From positions 62,001 to 126,000 of the forward strand of contig NZ_BLJE01000001.1 of the NCBI RefSeq assembly GCF_009811795.1: 64,000 bases of DNA, in the 5' to 3' direction. Shown here in pieces: positions 26,275 through 33,416 of the stretch. Made by a program: the position numbers and the translations under genes. The stretch's first letter is position 1. Every line of letters begins with the position of its first letter. This DNA is from Litoreibacter roseus (GTDB lineage: Bacteria; Pseudomonadota; Alphaproteobacteria; Rhodobacterales; Rhodobacteraceae). Under the pieces are notes generated by a model. It searched no databases. It was given only the letters and a program-made list of their open reading frames with translations, and was not told the DNA's origin.

Positions 26275-27792
26275 ATGGCATCCCCACCTCATATTCGGCC
26301 CGGTCGCCGCACGGTTCTGGCCTTCTTGCTTTTTGGTGCGGCTGACGCTGCGCTGACAGGCCCGGCCCTTGCAAAGACGGATCTGACACGCTCGGATCGC
26401 CCGCGCCGCAGACCCGAGGGTGGCCCTCAGCGGATCATCCCCGCGGCGGAGGAATTGATCGAGGCCGCGCGGCTGGGCGGCAAGACCAGTTGCGTGGTGG
26501 CTGACGCCAAGACTGGCGAAATTCTGGAGGCGGTGCGCCCGCTTGCGCCCCATCCCCCGGCCAGCGTCAGCAAGGCGATCACGGCGCTTTACGCGCTTAA
26601 CGTCTTGGGACCTGATCACCGGTTCCGCACTCGCCTGCGCGCCACTGGCCCCGTCGAGGATGGCGTGATCCAAGGCGATCTGGTGCTGGAGGGTGGTGGT
26701 GATCCCGTGCTCGACAGTGATGATCTGTTTGATATGGCTGGTCGACTGAAAGAGGCGGGTGTGCTTGCCATTCGCGGGGACTTTCTGGTCTTCGGAAACG
26801 GTTTGCCTACCGTTGCGCGTATTGACGCGGGCCAGCCTGAGCATGTGGGGTACAACCCGGCGATTTCGGGGCTGAACCTGAATTTCAACCGGGTCTATCT
26901 GGAATGGAAGCGGCAGGGCACGCGCTATCAGGTGTCGATGGATGCACGGACGAACCGCATTCGCCCGTCGGTTACGATTGCGCATACGCAGGTGGTGGAT
27001 CGTCGGACGCCCGTTTTCGGCTACCGGGACGCGGGCGTACGCGATGAGTGGAGCGTGGCGCGTGGCGCGTTGGGCAATGGCGGCGGTCGTTGGCTGCCCG
27101 TGCGCCGTCCCGAGATTTACGCGGGCGATGTGTTTCAGACGGTGGCGCGGTCCCATGGACTGGTGCTGCCCTATCCCAAGCGGGTAACGACCCGACCCGC
27201 CGGAACTGTGCTGGTCGAGCATACGAGTTCGGACGTCAGGGCTATTTGCCGTGGAATGCTGAAGTATTCGACCAATCTGACCGCTGAGGTCTTGGGCATG
27301 TCAGCCAGCCGGATGCTGGATGACGTGATGGATCTGGGCGGATCGGCACGGGCGATGCAAGAGTGGTTGCGGGACAAGTACGACACGCCGCGCGCGCATT
27401 TTGTCGATCACTCCGGGCTGGGGGACCAGTCGTCCATGACGGCGCAACAGATGGTCAAGGCACTGGTGGGCGCCGAAAGGGTGGGGATGCTGCGGCCCCT
27501 GCTGAAAAACATTCCGATGAAGGACCGGGATCCAAAGATCATTTTGGACAAACCGCCTGTGGTCGTGGCGAAGACCGGGACGCTCAACTTCGTCAACGCG
27601 CTGGCGGGCTATATCACGGCGCCCGACGGGCGCGATCTGGTTTTTGCGATCTTCTCGTCCGACCTGCCGCGCCGGGCCGCTTTGACGGTCGATCAGAAAG
27701 AGCGACCGCGCGGGGGACGGTCGTGGAACGGGCGGGCGCGCCTGATGCAGCGGGAACTGATCCGCCGTTGGTGCGTGCTGGACGAGATTTGA
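26275..27792 (+). CDS. dacB: PBP4-type D-alanyl-D-alanine carboxypeptidase/endopeptidase
   Basis: This periplasmic class C penicillin-binding protein trims or cuts peptidoglycan crosslinks. The 505-residue protein has an N-terminal export segment after RPGRR (TVLAFLLFGAADAALTGPAL; the RR could suit Tat, but Sec is equally likely). The catalytic SxxK is S97-V-S-K100 in PPASVSKAI, followed by the SxN motif in KYSTNLTAEVLG and KTG in VVVAKTGTLNFVNA. The start at 26275 is a choice among in-frame ATGs at 26239, 26263 and 26275. It ends 10 bp before tupB. Confidence 0.9.
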   Translation: MASPPHIRPGRRTVLAFLLFGAADAALTGPALAKTDLTRSDRPRRRPEGGPQRIIPAAEELIEAARLGGKTSCVVADAKTGEILEAVRPLAPHPPASVSKAITALYALNVLGPDHRFRTRLRATGPVEDGVIQGDLVLEGGGDPVLDSDDLFDMAGRLKEAGVLAIRGDFLVFGNGLPTVARIDAGQPEHVGYNPAISGLNLNFNRVYLEWKRQGTRYQVSMDARTNRIRPSVTIAHTQVVDRRTPVFGYRDAGVRDEWSVARGALGNGGGRWLPVRRPEIYAGDVFQTVARSHGLVLPYPKRVTTRPAGTVLVEHTSSDVRAICRGMLKYSTNLTAEVLGMSASRMLDDVMDLGGSARAMQEWLRDKYDTPRAHFVDHSGLGDQSSMTAQQMVKALVGAERVGMLRPLLKNIPMKDRDPKIILDKPPVVVAKTGTLNFVNALAGYITAPDGRDLVFAIFSSDLPRRAALTVDQKERPRGGRSWNGRARLMQRELIRRWCVLDEI

Positions 27793-27802
27793 GCGCGCGG
27801 CC

Positions 27803-28507
27803 ATGAACGATATCTTCGAGGGTCTCGTTGCGGCGGCCTTGCTGGTGGTCACGCTGGATGCGGATCTGGTCGACATCACGCTGCGCTCGCTGCAGGTGAC
27901 GATGACCGCGCTGGTCGTGGCGTCGGCCATCGCGATCCCCTTAGGCACATGGCTGGCGATCCGCCGGTTTCGCTACCGGCGGGTGGTGATTGCGGTGATG
28001 AACGCATTGATGGGCCTGCCGCCGGTCGTCGTGGGGTTGATCGTCTACATCCTTTTGTCACGGGCCGGGCCGTTTGGGGTGCTTGGTCTGTTGTTCACAC
28101 CCACGGCCATGATCATCGCGCAGGTGATCATCATCACGCCACTGATCGCGTCAATTACCCATCAGGCGATGCGCGATTTGTGGGCCGAATACCATGATCT
28201 TCTGATCTCGCTGAACACCAACCGCAGGCAGCGTATCGCCGCGTTGGTCTGGGACGGGCGGCGCACGTTGCTGACGGCCTCGCTGGCCGGGTTTGGGCGC
28301 GCCATCGGTGAGGTTGGCGCGATCATGATCGTCGGCGGCAACATCGAGAACGCGACGCGGGTTCTGACGACAGCCATCGCGCTGGAGACGGGCAAGGGAG
28401 ATTTCGCCCTCGCACTGGGGTTGGGGTTTGTGCTGATCGCGCTGGCGCTGGTGGTGAACCTGTCGATCCATTGGTTGTCGCGCACCGAGCGGGAGGGGCG
28501 GTGGTGA
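27803..28507 (+). CDS. tupB: Tungstate ABC transporter permease
   Basis: TupB forms the membrane channel of a high-affinity tungstate importer. The 234-residue protein has about five membrane spans and the binding-protein-dependent permease signature region (DLLISLNTNRRQRIAALVWD, then GFGRAIGEVGAIMIVGGNI). The latter is characteristic of the TupB/WtpB/ModB group. The tungstate assignment comes from the TupA-type binding protein two genes downstream. tupB overlaps tupC (GTGA). The cluster stands near formate dehydrogenase genes, which would use the metal. Confidence 0.85.
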   Translation: MNDIFEGLVAAALLVVTLDADLVDITLRSLQVTMTALVVASAIAIPLGTWLAIRRFRYRRVVIAVMNALMGLPPVVVGLIVYILLSRAGPFGVLGLLFTPTAMIIAQVIIITPLIASITHQAMRDLWAEYHDLLISLNTNRRQRIAALVWDGRRTLLTASLAGFGRAIGEVGAIMIVGGNIENATRVLTTAIALETGKGDFALALGLGFVLIALALVVNLSIHWLSRTEREGRW

Positions 28508-29217
28508 GCCAGTTGTTCCCTGTCACAGTCAAGGATGTGGAAGTGCATCGCCGGGGTGCGCGGCTTATCGGGCCTGTGGATCTGACGCTGGAAAACCGGG
28601 GCATCACGGTGGTGCTTGGGCCAAACGGGGCGGGCAAGACGACGCTGCTGCGCGCGATGCACGGGATCGAACGGATCAACGGCGGCTCTGTCATATGGGC
28701 CGTGCCGCCCGAGGTTGCGCGCCTTAAACAGGCATATGTTTTTCAAACGCCCATCATGATGCGCCGGTCCGTTGCGGACAATCTGGCGTATCCGTTGAAG
28801 CTGCGGGGGGCTCCGAAGGCCGAGATCGCAGATCAGGTGGCGCTCTGGGCGGAGCGGATTGGTTTGGCGGACGCGCTGGGTCGTTCTGCGCCGCAACTGT
28901 CTGGCGGGGAAAAGCAGAAACTGGCGCTCGCGCGAGCGCTGGTCGCTTCGCCAGATGTGTTGTTTCTGGATGAACCCTGCGCCAATCTGGACGGGCGGTC
29001 CATGCGCGAGATCGAGGCGCTTTTGATCGGCGCGCGTGATGCCGGGGTTGGGATTCTCATGACCACGCATGATCTGGGTCAATGCAAACGCCTTGCGGAA
29101 GACATTGTTTTTATCATCAAAGGTCGCGTGCATGAGACGGGCGCTGCTGCCGCGTTTCTGGAGGGGCCGCGCACGGCAGAGGCCAAGGCGTTTCTGAGGG
29201 GAGATATCATAGAATGA
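28504..29217 (+). CDS. tupC: Tungstate ABC transporter ATP-binding protein
   Basis: The 237-residue ATPase has Walker A VLGPNGAGKTTLLRAM, signature LSGGEKQKLALARAL, Walker B VLFLDEPCANLD and switch His in MTTHDLGQC. GTG at 28504 overlaps the tupB stop, giving a coupled start; an open frame continues upstream inside tupB. Its end overlaps tupA (ATGA). It would energise tungstate uptake with TupB and TupA. Confidence 0.87.
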   Translation: MSQLFPVTVKDVEVHRRGARLIGPVDLTLENRGITVVLGPNGAGKTTLLRAMHGIERINGGSVIWAVPPEVARLKQAYVFQTPIMMRRSVADNLAYPLKLRGAPKAEIADQVALWAERIGLADALGRSAPQLSGGEKQKLALARALVASPDVLFLDEPCANLDGRSMREIEALLIGARDAGVGILMTTHDLGQCKRLAEDIVFIIKGRVHETGAAAAFLEGPRTAEAKAFLRGDIIE

Positions 29218-30014
29218 TACGTGTTGTTCTTGCAGTTCTTGCGCTGGGCTTGTCCGGCTGGATGGCGCTGGCCGAAGATTTCAAACTGGCGGTCACCACG
29301 TCCTTTCACAACTCCGGGCTGTCGGATGTGCTGTTGCCCGCGATCGCCGAGGATACTGGCCTGAATGTGCAATTGCTGGTCGTGGGCACAGGCCAAGCGC
29401 TGAAGCTGGGCGAGGCTGGCGACGTGGATGCCATTCTGGTGCATTCTCGCGCGGCGGAAGAGGCGTTTCTGGAGGCGGGGCACGGCACGCACCGGCGCGG
29501 GATCATGTATAATGATTTTGTCATCATCGGCCCCGCCAGCGATCCAGCGGACGTGTCCAAGGCCGAGACAGCCGCCGCGGCGTTGATGGCGATTTCGACG
29601 GCGCAAGTGCCTTTTGTCAGTCGGGGCGATGACAGCGGCACCCATAAGAAGGAACTATCGCTTTGGGCTGCGGCGGGGCTTGATCCGGCGGCGCTGGGTG
29701 GTTGGTATCGCCCTGTGGGCGCTGGCATGGGGGCAAGTCTGAACACGGCGGCGGGCATGAACGCCTACATTCTGTCTGACCGCGCCAGCTGGCTGAATTT
29801 CGGAAACACGGCGGATCTGACACTTGTCTATGCGGGCGACCCGGTGCTGTTTAACCAATACGCCTACCTTCCGGTACATCCCGACAAGAACGCGGCCATC
29901 AAGCATGAGGCGGCGTTGAGGCTGGAGGCGTGGCTTGTGAGTGACCGAGCCAAGGCGCTGATCAATGAGTACAAGGTCGGTGGTGAAACGCTGTTTGTCT
30001 TCAATGCCAAGTGA
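29214..30014 (+). CDS. tupA: Tungstate-binding periplasmic protein
   Basis: The 266-residue protein has a signal peptide (about 1-20, VLAVLALGLSGWMALA) and the TupA pattern LAVTTSFHNSGLSDVLLPAI, then NVQLLVVGTGQALKLGEAGD with DAILVHSRAAEE. TupA uses a TTTS-type loop to bind tungstate with higher affinity than molybdate; here it reads VTTS. FVSRGDDSGTHKKE is another ligand-site motif. It is the last gene of tupBCA and its stop is 3 bp from that of the convergent DUF6505 gene. Confidence 0.9.
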   Translation: MIRVVLAVLALGLSGWMALAEDFKLAVTTSFHNSGLSDVLLPAIAEDTGLNVQLLVVGTGQALKLGEAGDVDAILVHSRAAEEAFLEAGHGTHRRGIMYNDFVIIGPASDPADVSKAETAAAALMAISTAQVPFVSRGDDSGTHKKELSLWAAAGLDPAALGGWYRPVGAGMGASLNTAAGMNAYILSDRASWLNFGNTADLTLVYAGDPVLFNQYAYLPVHPDKNAAIKHEAALRLEAWLVSDRAKALINEYKVGGETLFVFNAK

Positions 30015-30017
30015 TCG

Positions 30018-30512
30018 TCAGTGCTGGTGCGGTTCCTCGTCCAAGGAGCCGTGGACCGCAAACTGGCTGATGTCGGCCTCCTGACTTTCGATCACCCGGA
30101 AGCTTTCCTTAACCCCGGCATCGGTCAGGTCCCGCGCCACGGTCAGCAGCGTGTTCGGGGGATGATCGGCGCACAGGTCGATCATCTGGTCGATCTCTTC
30201 TGCCGCAACGGGCTGGGCGGCGTCCAGATCGGGTGCTCCGTAATGGCTGACGAAATGCGCCGCGAGGGCTGCGATCACTTCGCCCCGCTCCCCGGGTTCG
30301 ATCTGGGTGACGGCAACAAAGGTGACGCGACCGAAGGTCTCGACCCCCAGCCAGCCGTTTGAAAAAGCCTGCTTGGACTTACCTGTCAGATCGGCCTCCC
30401 CCCAGTTGGAGAATTCAAACCCGCCGGGGATGCACCATTCGCCCGTGCGCGCGGGGGAATGATAAACACGCTGGTCGCTTTCATCGAAATGGATCGCGCG
30501 GGCAAGTTTCAT
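30018..30512 (-). CDS. DUF6505-family protein of the formate dehydrogenase accessory operon
   Basis: The 164-residue cytoplasmic protein starts MKLARAIHFDESDQRVYHSP and has EWCIPGGFEFSNWGEADLTG and SNGWLGVETFGRVTFVAVTQ. I recall this as a DUF6505-type protein found with alphaproteobacterial formate dehydrogenase clusters. Its start overlaps the stop of the lipoate-ligase-like gene (ATGA), so it is the last of a four-gene coupled operon. Its role is unknown; guilt by association suggests maturation or regulation of the enzyme. The family name is from memory. Confidence 0.65.
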   Translation of the reverse strand: MKLARAIHFDESDQRVYHSPARTGEWCIPGGFEFSNWGEADLTGKSKQAFSNGWLGVETFGRVTFVAVTQIEPGERGEVIAALAAHFVSHYGAPDLDAAQPVAAEEIDQMIDLCADHPPNTLLTVARDLTDAGVKESFRVIESQEADISQFAVHGSLDEEPHQH

Positions 30513-31219
30513 GGGCTGGACTCCAGTAGGGTGGTGAGCGGGATCAGATCGGTCTGATCGCTCCGGCGCAAGAGTAAACCGAAGTCTTCGTCCACGCCCA
30601 GAAACGTGCCGGTCTTGCCTGCTACCGTGATGTCCTCACCGATGCCATGGGCCATCCCGCGCCAGTCCTTATGGAGCGGCGCATTGCCTTCCTCAGACCA
30701 GCGGTTGATCCAGACAAGCGTGTGCCGGGCCCAGCTTTCCAGCAGTTGAGCGGCATCCACATCCGCACATCCTTCGGCGTACAGCGCGGTCTGGTCGGGC
30801 TGGTGGCCCGTGTCATCGCTTTCGGGCCACAGCGTCAGGGTCAGACCAATCACAAGCCAGTCGGGCTGGGTTTCCGGGTCGGTGGTCGCGGCTGCCGGCG
30901 TGAACCTGCCGCAGCGCGCGCCGTTGATCCGGACGGTCCCGTCCCACTCCAGATGTACGGCAACCTCGGGTGGGGACAGCGCACCGAGGGCGTTCTGAAA
31001 GCCGACACCGCACACGGGCAGCATGGCCATGGCTTGTTGCAAGGGGACTTCGGGCGCCAGAACGATCGCCGCGTCCAGTGTGGTGGGCCGCAGATTATAG
31101 ACCACGAGCCCCGCGTCGCATCCGGCGGCGGCCTGCGCTTGGGCCACCTCGAACGGATCGGCCGCGCCTTCCAGCCGGTGGCCGGACAGAAGCGGCGGGA
31201 AACTCAGCTCAACCGTCAT
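30509..31219 (-). CDS. Biotin/lipoate protein ligase-like protein (DUF4444 type)
   Basis: The 236-residue protein has N-terminal features of the biotin/lipoate A/B ligase fold (DPFEVAQAQAAAGCDAGLVV, VHLEWDGTVRINGARCG, WLVIGLTLTLWP). Its C-terminal BPL-like domain (about 180-236, HGIGEDITVAGKTGTFLGVD) matches DUF4444. It is much changed from true ligases; the GRGRxG motif of BirA is absent. It is overlapped by its neighbours on both sides (ATGA), between Mrp and the DUF6505 gene. A role in modifying or delivering a cofactor to formate dehydrogenase is possible but not shown. Confidence 0.7.
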   Translation of the reverse strand: MTVELSFPPLLSGHRLEGAADPFEVAQAQAAAGCDAGLVVYNLRPTTLDAAIVLAPEVPLQQAMAMLPVCGVGFQNALGALSPPEVAVHLEWDGTVRINGARCGRFTPAAATTDPETQPDWLVIGLTLTLWPESDDTGHQPDQTALYAEGCADVDAAQLLESWARHTLVWINRWSEEGNAPLHKDWRGMAHGIGEDITVAGKTGTFLGVDEDFGLLLRRSDQTDLIPLTTLLESSP

Positions 31220-32280
31220 GCCACGCCGTCTGCGATCAGCGTCCGCGCCAGCTCACGAAAAGCATCCGCCAGCGCGCTTTCGGGCTTGGAGATGACAACA
31301 GGCGCGCCCCCATCTGCGGCCACGCGAATGTCCAGATGCAAAGGAATTTCGGCCAGAAGCGGCACGCCGATCTTTTCCGCCTCTGCCGCGACGCCGCCAT
31401 GACCGAACACATGTTCCTCGTGACCGCAGTTCGAGCAAATATGCGTGCTCATGTTCTCGACCATGCCCAAAATCGGGGTACCCAGCTGGTTGAACATATC
31501 GATGCCTTTGCGCGCATCCAGAAGAGCCACATCCTGAGGCGTCGACACAATAATTGCACCGTCCACATGGGCCTTTTGTGCCAGTGTCATCTGCACGTCC
31601 CCCGTTCCGGGCGGAAGGTCCACCAGCAGCACGTCGAGCGCACCCCATTGCACCTGCATCAACATCTGCTGAAGCGCGCCCATCAGCATCGGCCCGCGCC
31701 AAACCACCGCCTGATCGTCGTTTGTCATCAGACCCATCGACATCATGGTGACGCCGAAATTGCGCATGGGCAGGATTGTTTTGCCATCGGGCGAGGCCGG
31801 GCGGCCGGAAACGCCCAGCATCCGGGGCTGCGACGGACCATAGACATCCGCGTCCAGAAGGCCGACACGACGCCCCTCGGCGGCCAGCGCGCAGGCCAGA
31901 TTGGCAGATAGGGTGGATTTGCCGACGCCACCCTTGCCGGACGCGATGGCGATGATGCGATTGACGCCGGGAATACGTTCAGGCCCCTGTTGGACCGGTT
32001 TTTTACCGCCTTTCAGGTCAGGCGGCGCGGCGGGGGCGGAATGGGCGGTCATGACCACCGAAACCGGCTCGGCGCCCAGGGCCTTTGTCTTTGCCTCGGC
32101 CGCGTCGCGGACAGAGGTATAGCTGTCCGCGCGGGCGGGGTCGACCTCGAGCACGAAGCGCACGTTGGTGCCGTCCACATTGAGTGCACGCACGATACCT
32201 GTTTCGACGATATCCTTGCCGCTGACGGGGTCTGCGATGGTTTTCAGGGCCTCAAGCACGGCCTCCCGCGTCAGAGCCAC
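31216..32280 (-). CDS. Mrp/ApbC iron-sulfur cluster carrier ATPase
   Basis: The 354-residue protein has an N-terminal MIP18/DUF59 domain (VALTREAVLEALKTIADPVS) and a P-loop ATPase domain with the deviant Walker A IASGKGGVGKSTLSANLA. A CxxC pair in HICSNCGHEE bridges a [4Fe-4S] cluster between dimer subunits. Mrp proteins deliver clusters to apo-enzymes. A GTG start at 32280 is chosen: it follows the DUF6494 stop by one base and matches the family N-terminus. The ATG at 32316 would overlap that gene by 35 bp. In this operon it may load the many clusters of the formate dehydrogenase subunits. Confidence 0.9.
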   Translation of the reverse strand: MALTREAVLEALKTIADPVSGKDIVETGIVRALNVDGTNVRFVLEVDPARADSYTSVRDAAEAKTKALGAEPVSVVMTAHSAPAAPPDLKGGKKPVQQGPERIPGVNRIIAIASGKGGVGKSTLSANLACALAAEGRRVGLLDADVYGPSQPRMLGVSGRPASPDGKTILPMRNFGVTMMSMGLMTNDDQAVVWRGPMLMGALQQMLMQVQWGALDVLLVDLPPGTGDVQMTLAQKAHVDGAIIVSTPQDVALLDARKGIDMFNQLGTPILGMVENMSTHICSNCGHEEHVFGHGGVAAEAEKIGVPLLAEIPLHLDIRVAADGGAPVVISKPESALADAFRELARTLIADGVA

Positions 32281-32281
32281 G

Positions 32282-32476
32282 TCAGGCTTGCCCTTCGATC
32301 TTGCCGGTGACGACATGTTCCAGATCCAGCCCGTTCACGGTCAGAACCACCTTCGCCTTGAAGGTCTTGCCGCTGGTGTCGCCCGCGTTGCGCATCGCCT
32401 CCTCGATGGCCTGTTGGGAGGTGACGCCCACTTGTTTGAGAAACTTGCGCATGGACATGTTGAAATCATCGCTCAT
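32282..32476 (-). CDS. DUF6494-family small protein
   Basis: The 64-residue protein reads MSDDFNMSMRKFLKQVGVTS, then QQAIEEAMRNAGD and KVVLTVNGLDLEHVVTGKIE. I recall this as a DUF6494 protein of formate dehydrogenase clusters. AGGAG lies upstream of the start at 32476. It is the first gene of the minus-strand accessory operon and is divergent from the cytochrome gene at 32573 across 96 bp that must hold both promoters. Its function is unknown. Confidence 0.75.
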   Translation of the reverse strand: MSDDFNMSMRKFLKQVGVTSQQAIEEAMRNAGDTSGKTFKAKVVLTVNGLDLEHVVTGKIEGQA

Positions 32477-32572
32477 TGTCGGGCTCCTGTTGGCAATCTG
32501 GGAAAGCATTGACGGATTTAGGCCACCGCCGCTAGCCTTGCAAGCAATCGGTCTGCGGCGAAAGGCATATCC

Positions 32573-33295
32573 ATGAAATCCGGCGCTTTGGTTCTCGCGA
32601 TCCTGACCAGCTTTGGCAGCGCGGCATGGGCCGACGGTGACAGCTTCACGCTTGAGGCGCCAGCGGCCCTGAGGGAGACCGGCCTGATGGGATACATCCT
32701 GCCGCGGTTTGCCCTGAAGACAAGCATTCGACCAAACCTCGTCGAGACCGACGGGGCGGCAGCGTTCGGGGCGGAGGGCACGCCGGTGTTCCGGCAGGAT
32801 GACACGATCTGGGCTCTGACCATCGACGGAAGCCCTGCCCAGATGCGGTTTTTGGACTGGCTCACCTCGGATGTGGGGAAACGTACGGTGGAAAGCTTCG
32901 CCGACGTTGCGTTCTCTGCGGATGTCAGCCCAAAAGCAGTCGTCGCCGCCGAGGTGTTCGAGGGCGATGCGGCCGCTGGCGAGCGTCTGGCGCTTGCCCA
33001 TTGCGGGCGATGCCATGTGGTCAGCGAGAAAAACCGGATGGACGCTATTGGGTCGACGCCGTCCTTTGCCGTACTGCGCACATTTTCTGATTGGAGCGAT
33101 CGATTTCAGGCGTTCTTTGCCCTCAAACCACATGGTGCCTTCACGCAGATCGAGGGCGTGACCGAGCCCTTCGATCCTGCGCGGCCTTCCCCCATCGTGC
33201 CAGTCGAGATGACCCTCGATGAGGTCGATGCCATAGTGGCCTTTGTTCAGCATGTATCGCCCGCCGATCTTGGTGCGCCGGTTCAGAGCCGCTAG
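32573..33295 (+). CDS. Periplasmic cytochrome c with a reduced oxyanion-binding-protein-like N-terminus
   Basis: The 240-residue protein has a signal peptide (about 1-21) and one haem c site CGRCH (144-148) in the C-terminal half. M213 is a candidate axial ligand. Residues about 23-115 resemble the two ends of a TupA-like substrate-binding protein joined together: LRETGLMGYILPRFALKTSI near the front and MRFLDWLTSDVGKRTVESF near the end, with most of the middle missing. It lies between the accessory operon and the iron-sulfur hub gene, transcribed toward the hub. It probably carries electrons in the periplasm; the role of the N-terminus is unknown. Confidence 0.75.
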   Translation: MKSGALVLAILTSFGSAAWADGDSFTLEAPAALRETGLMGYILPRFALKTSIRPNLVETDGAAAFGAEGTPVFRQDDTIWALTIDGSPAQMRFLDWLTSDVGKRTVESFADVAFSADVSPKAVVAAEVFEGDAAAGERLALAHCGRCHVVSEKNRMDAIGSTPSFAVLRTFSDWSDRFQAFFALKPHGAFTQIEGVTEPFDPARPSPIVPVEMTLDEVDAIVAFVQHVSPADLGAPVQSR

Positions 33296-33338
33296 GGTGC
33301 GGGCCGGGTAAGGACCGCCTCCGGCGGGAGTATTTGGA

Positions 33339-33370
33339 CCAGAAAGAAATCCCGATCTTCTTCTTTCTGG
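33339..33370. terminator. Hairpin between convergent genes (likely bidirectional terminator)
   Basis: CCAGAAAGAA (33339-33348) pairs perfectly with TTCTTTCTGG (33361-33370) around a 12-base loop. The hairpin sits midway in the 121 bp gap between the convergent cytochrome and iron-sulfur protein genes. The preceding CCTCCGGCGGGAGTATTTGG motif looks like a common intergenic repeat of this bacterial group. AT-rich arms on both sides would serve as weak T tracts in either direction. Confidence 0.6.
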
Positions 33371-33416
33371 CGGAACTACTCCGGGGTTTGGGGCGGCGCC
33401 CCCAAGACAGCTGGTG

